Assembly (NCBI GenBank): GCA_964345005.1
Contig: CAYFPQ010000131.1
Span: forward strand, 1 to 5,615
DNA from: JABMPJ01 sp964345005
Lineage (GTDB): Bacteria > Verrucomicrobiota > Kiritimatiellia > UBA8416 > JABMPJ01
Length of the DNA stretch: 5,615 bases
Direction of reading: 5' to 3'
In this document: positions 4,977 to 5,615 of the stretch, piece after piece
How the letters are laid out: every line of letters begins with the position of its first letter
Numbering within the stretch: the stretch's first letter is position 1
Position numbers and translations under genes: made by a program
Notes under the pieces: generated by a model
What the model saw: only the letters and a program-made list of their open reading frames with translations
What the model was told of the DNA's origin: nothing
Database searches by the model: none

Positions 4977-5615
4977 GCGAGTCAGCATACGCAACCGATT
5001 TCCTGCTGGGTTTGTATCGTGACATGGTGCGCATCCGAAAATTCGAGGAACGCGTCAAGTTCCTGTTTCTGGAAGGCATTATGCCGGGGACGATTCATCA
5101 ATACCAGGGACAGGAAGCCTGTGCGGTCGGGGTTTGCGCGGCGCTCGAACCGGCCGATGTCATTACCAGTACGCACCGGCCGCACGGTCACGCGTTGGCC
5201 AAGGGGTTATCCGTTGGCGAAATGATGGACGAGCTTTTCGGCAAGGTCAGCGGCTGCTGTAAGGGTAAGGGCGGCTCGATGCACATGGGGGATCTTTCCA
5301 AGGGCATGGTACCGGCCATTGCCATTGTCGGTGGCGGCGTACCGGTTGCCACCGGGCTGGGCTTTGCGTTCAAGATGAAGAACCAGAAGAACGTGGGAGT
5401 CTGCTTCATGGGCGATGGCGCCAGCAATGAGGGTGCTTTCCATGACGCCGTCAACATGGGCGCCATTTGGGATTTGCCGGTGCTCTATGTCATTGAGAAT
5501 AACCTCTATGGGGCGTCGACGCCGGTGGGCAGCGTGTTTAAGACCGGGACTATTGCCGAGCGCGGTGCGGCCTACGGTATTCCGGGCGTTACCGTTGACG
5601 GCAACGACGTGCTTA
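4973..5615 (+). CDS. Thiamine-diphosphate-dependent dehydrogenase E1 alpha subunit (partial, runs off the right edge)
   Basis: The first 214 residues of an E1 alpha subunit of the pyruvate/acetoin/branched-chain dehydrogenase type; about 320-350 would be expected in total. Landmarks are the N-terminal MVRIRKFEERV (18-28), HRPHGHALAKG (68-78) with histidines near the active site, GKGGSMHMGD (98-107), and the thiamine-diphosphate/Mg motif from GDGASNEG (147-154) to ENN (175-177), fitting the GDG-x(25-30)-NN pattern. It would decarboxylate a 2-oxo acid, or cleave acetoin, and pass the acyl group to the lipoyl arm of the E2 encoded just upstream. The ATG overlaps the E2 stop (ATGA). The E2-before-E1-alpha order differs from the common E1-E2-E3 order. 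The split E1 type predicts an E1 beta gene just beyond the window. Confidence 0.92.
   Translation, partial: MSESAYATDFLLGLYRDMVRIRKFEERVKFLFLEGIMPGTIHQYQGQEACAVGVCAALEPADVITSTHRPHGHALAKGLSVGEMMDELFGKVSGCCKGKGGSMHMGDLSKGMVPAIAIVGGGVPVATGLGFAFKMKNQKNVGVCFMGDGASNEGAFHDAVNMGAIWDLPVLYVIENNLYGASTPVGSVFKTGTIAERGAAYGIPGVTVDGNDVL

Noticed and set aside
1..5615. CRISPR arrays, tRNA or rRNA genes, transposases
   Set aside because: No regularly spaced repeats, cloverleaf-like segments or transposase/integrase motifs were seen on either strand.

Overview
The window looks like a fragment of a metagenome-assembled bacterial genome of fairly high GC content. It contains an exact 100-N scaffold gap. No rRNA or clear taxonomic marker is present. 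Three features fit the Kiritimatiellota/Lentisphaerota/Verrucomicrobiota/Planctomycetota sphere better than Proteobacteria: remnants of uroporphyrinogen-decarboxylase-type (URO-D) methyltransferase genes, a form IV RuBisCO-like protein, and a dispersed heptamer repeat. This is only a weak inference.

Left part (1-2272): a complete hipBA-type toxin-antitoxin operon on the minus strand (hipB 1849-1580, hipA 1580-252, junction TGATG). It lies between two 129-bp direct repeats (51-179 and 2073-2201, 125/129 identical, offset 2022 bp). Each repeat carries a Shine-Dalgarno sequence and the first ~31 codons of the same decayed URO-D-like gene. After the repeat the copies diverge and stop within a few dozen codons, so both are gene stumps. 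The toxin-antitoxin module therefore sits like a cassette between homologous arms.

Right part (2269-5615): a tight plus-strand operon. A possible promoter with a perfect TTGACA box precedes a strong ribosome binding site and a RuBisCO-like gene (2353-3854). Six bases later comes a dihydrolipoamide acyltransferase (E2, 3861-4976). It overlaps by ATGA with a thiamine-diphosphate-dependent 2-oxo acid/acetoin dehydrogenase E1 alpha gene (4973 to the window edge). E1 beta is expected just outside.

The RuBisCO-like gene appears interrupted by 100 Ns, but the 55 bp before the gap are repeated exactly after it. Removing one 55-bp copy and the Ns (155 bases) restores one open frame of 448 codons with no missing residues. 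The gene is intact and the gap is an assembly artefact.

The RuBisCO-like protein keeps the carbamylated-lysine/metal motif and the phosphate-binding Gly motif but has no loop-6 lysine. It is thus probably not a CO2-fixing RuBisCO but an enolase-, isomerase- or decarboxylase-type relative. Its tight linkage to a 2-oxo acid/acetoin dehydrogenase complex suggests an uncharacterised catabolic pathway: the RuBisCO-like protein would make a 2-oxo acid or alpha-hydroxyketone and the complex would cleave it to an acyl-CoA. This is the most interesting biology in the window.
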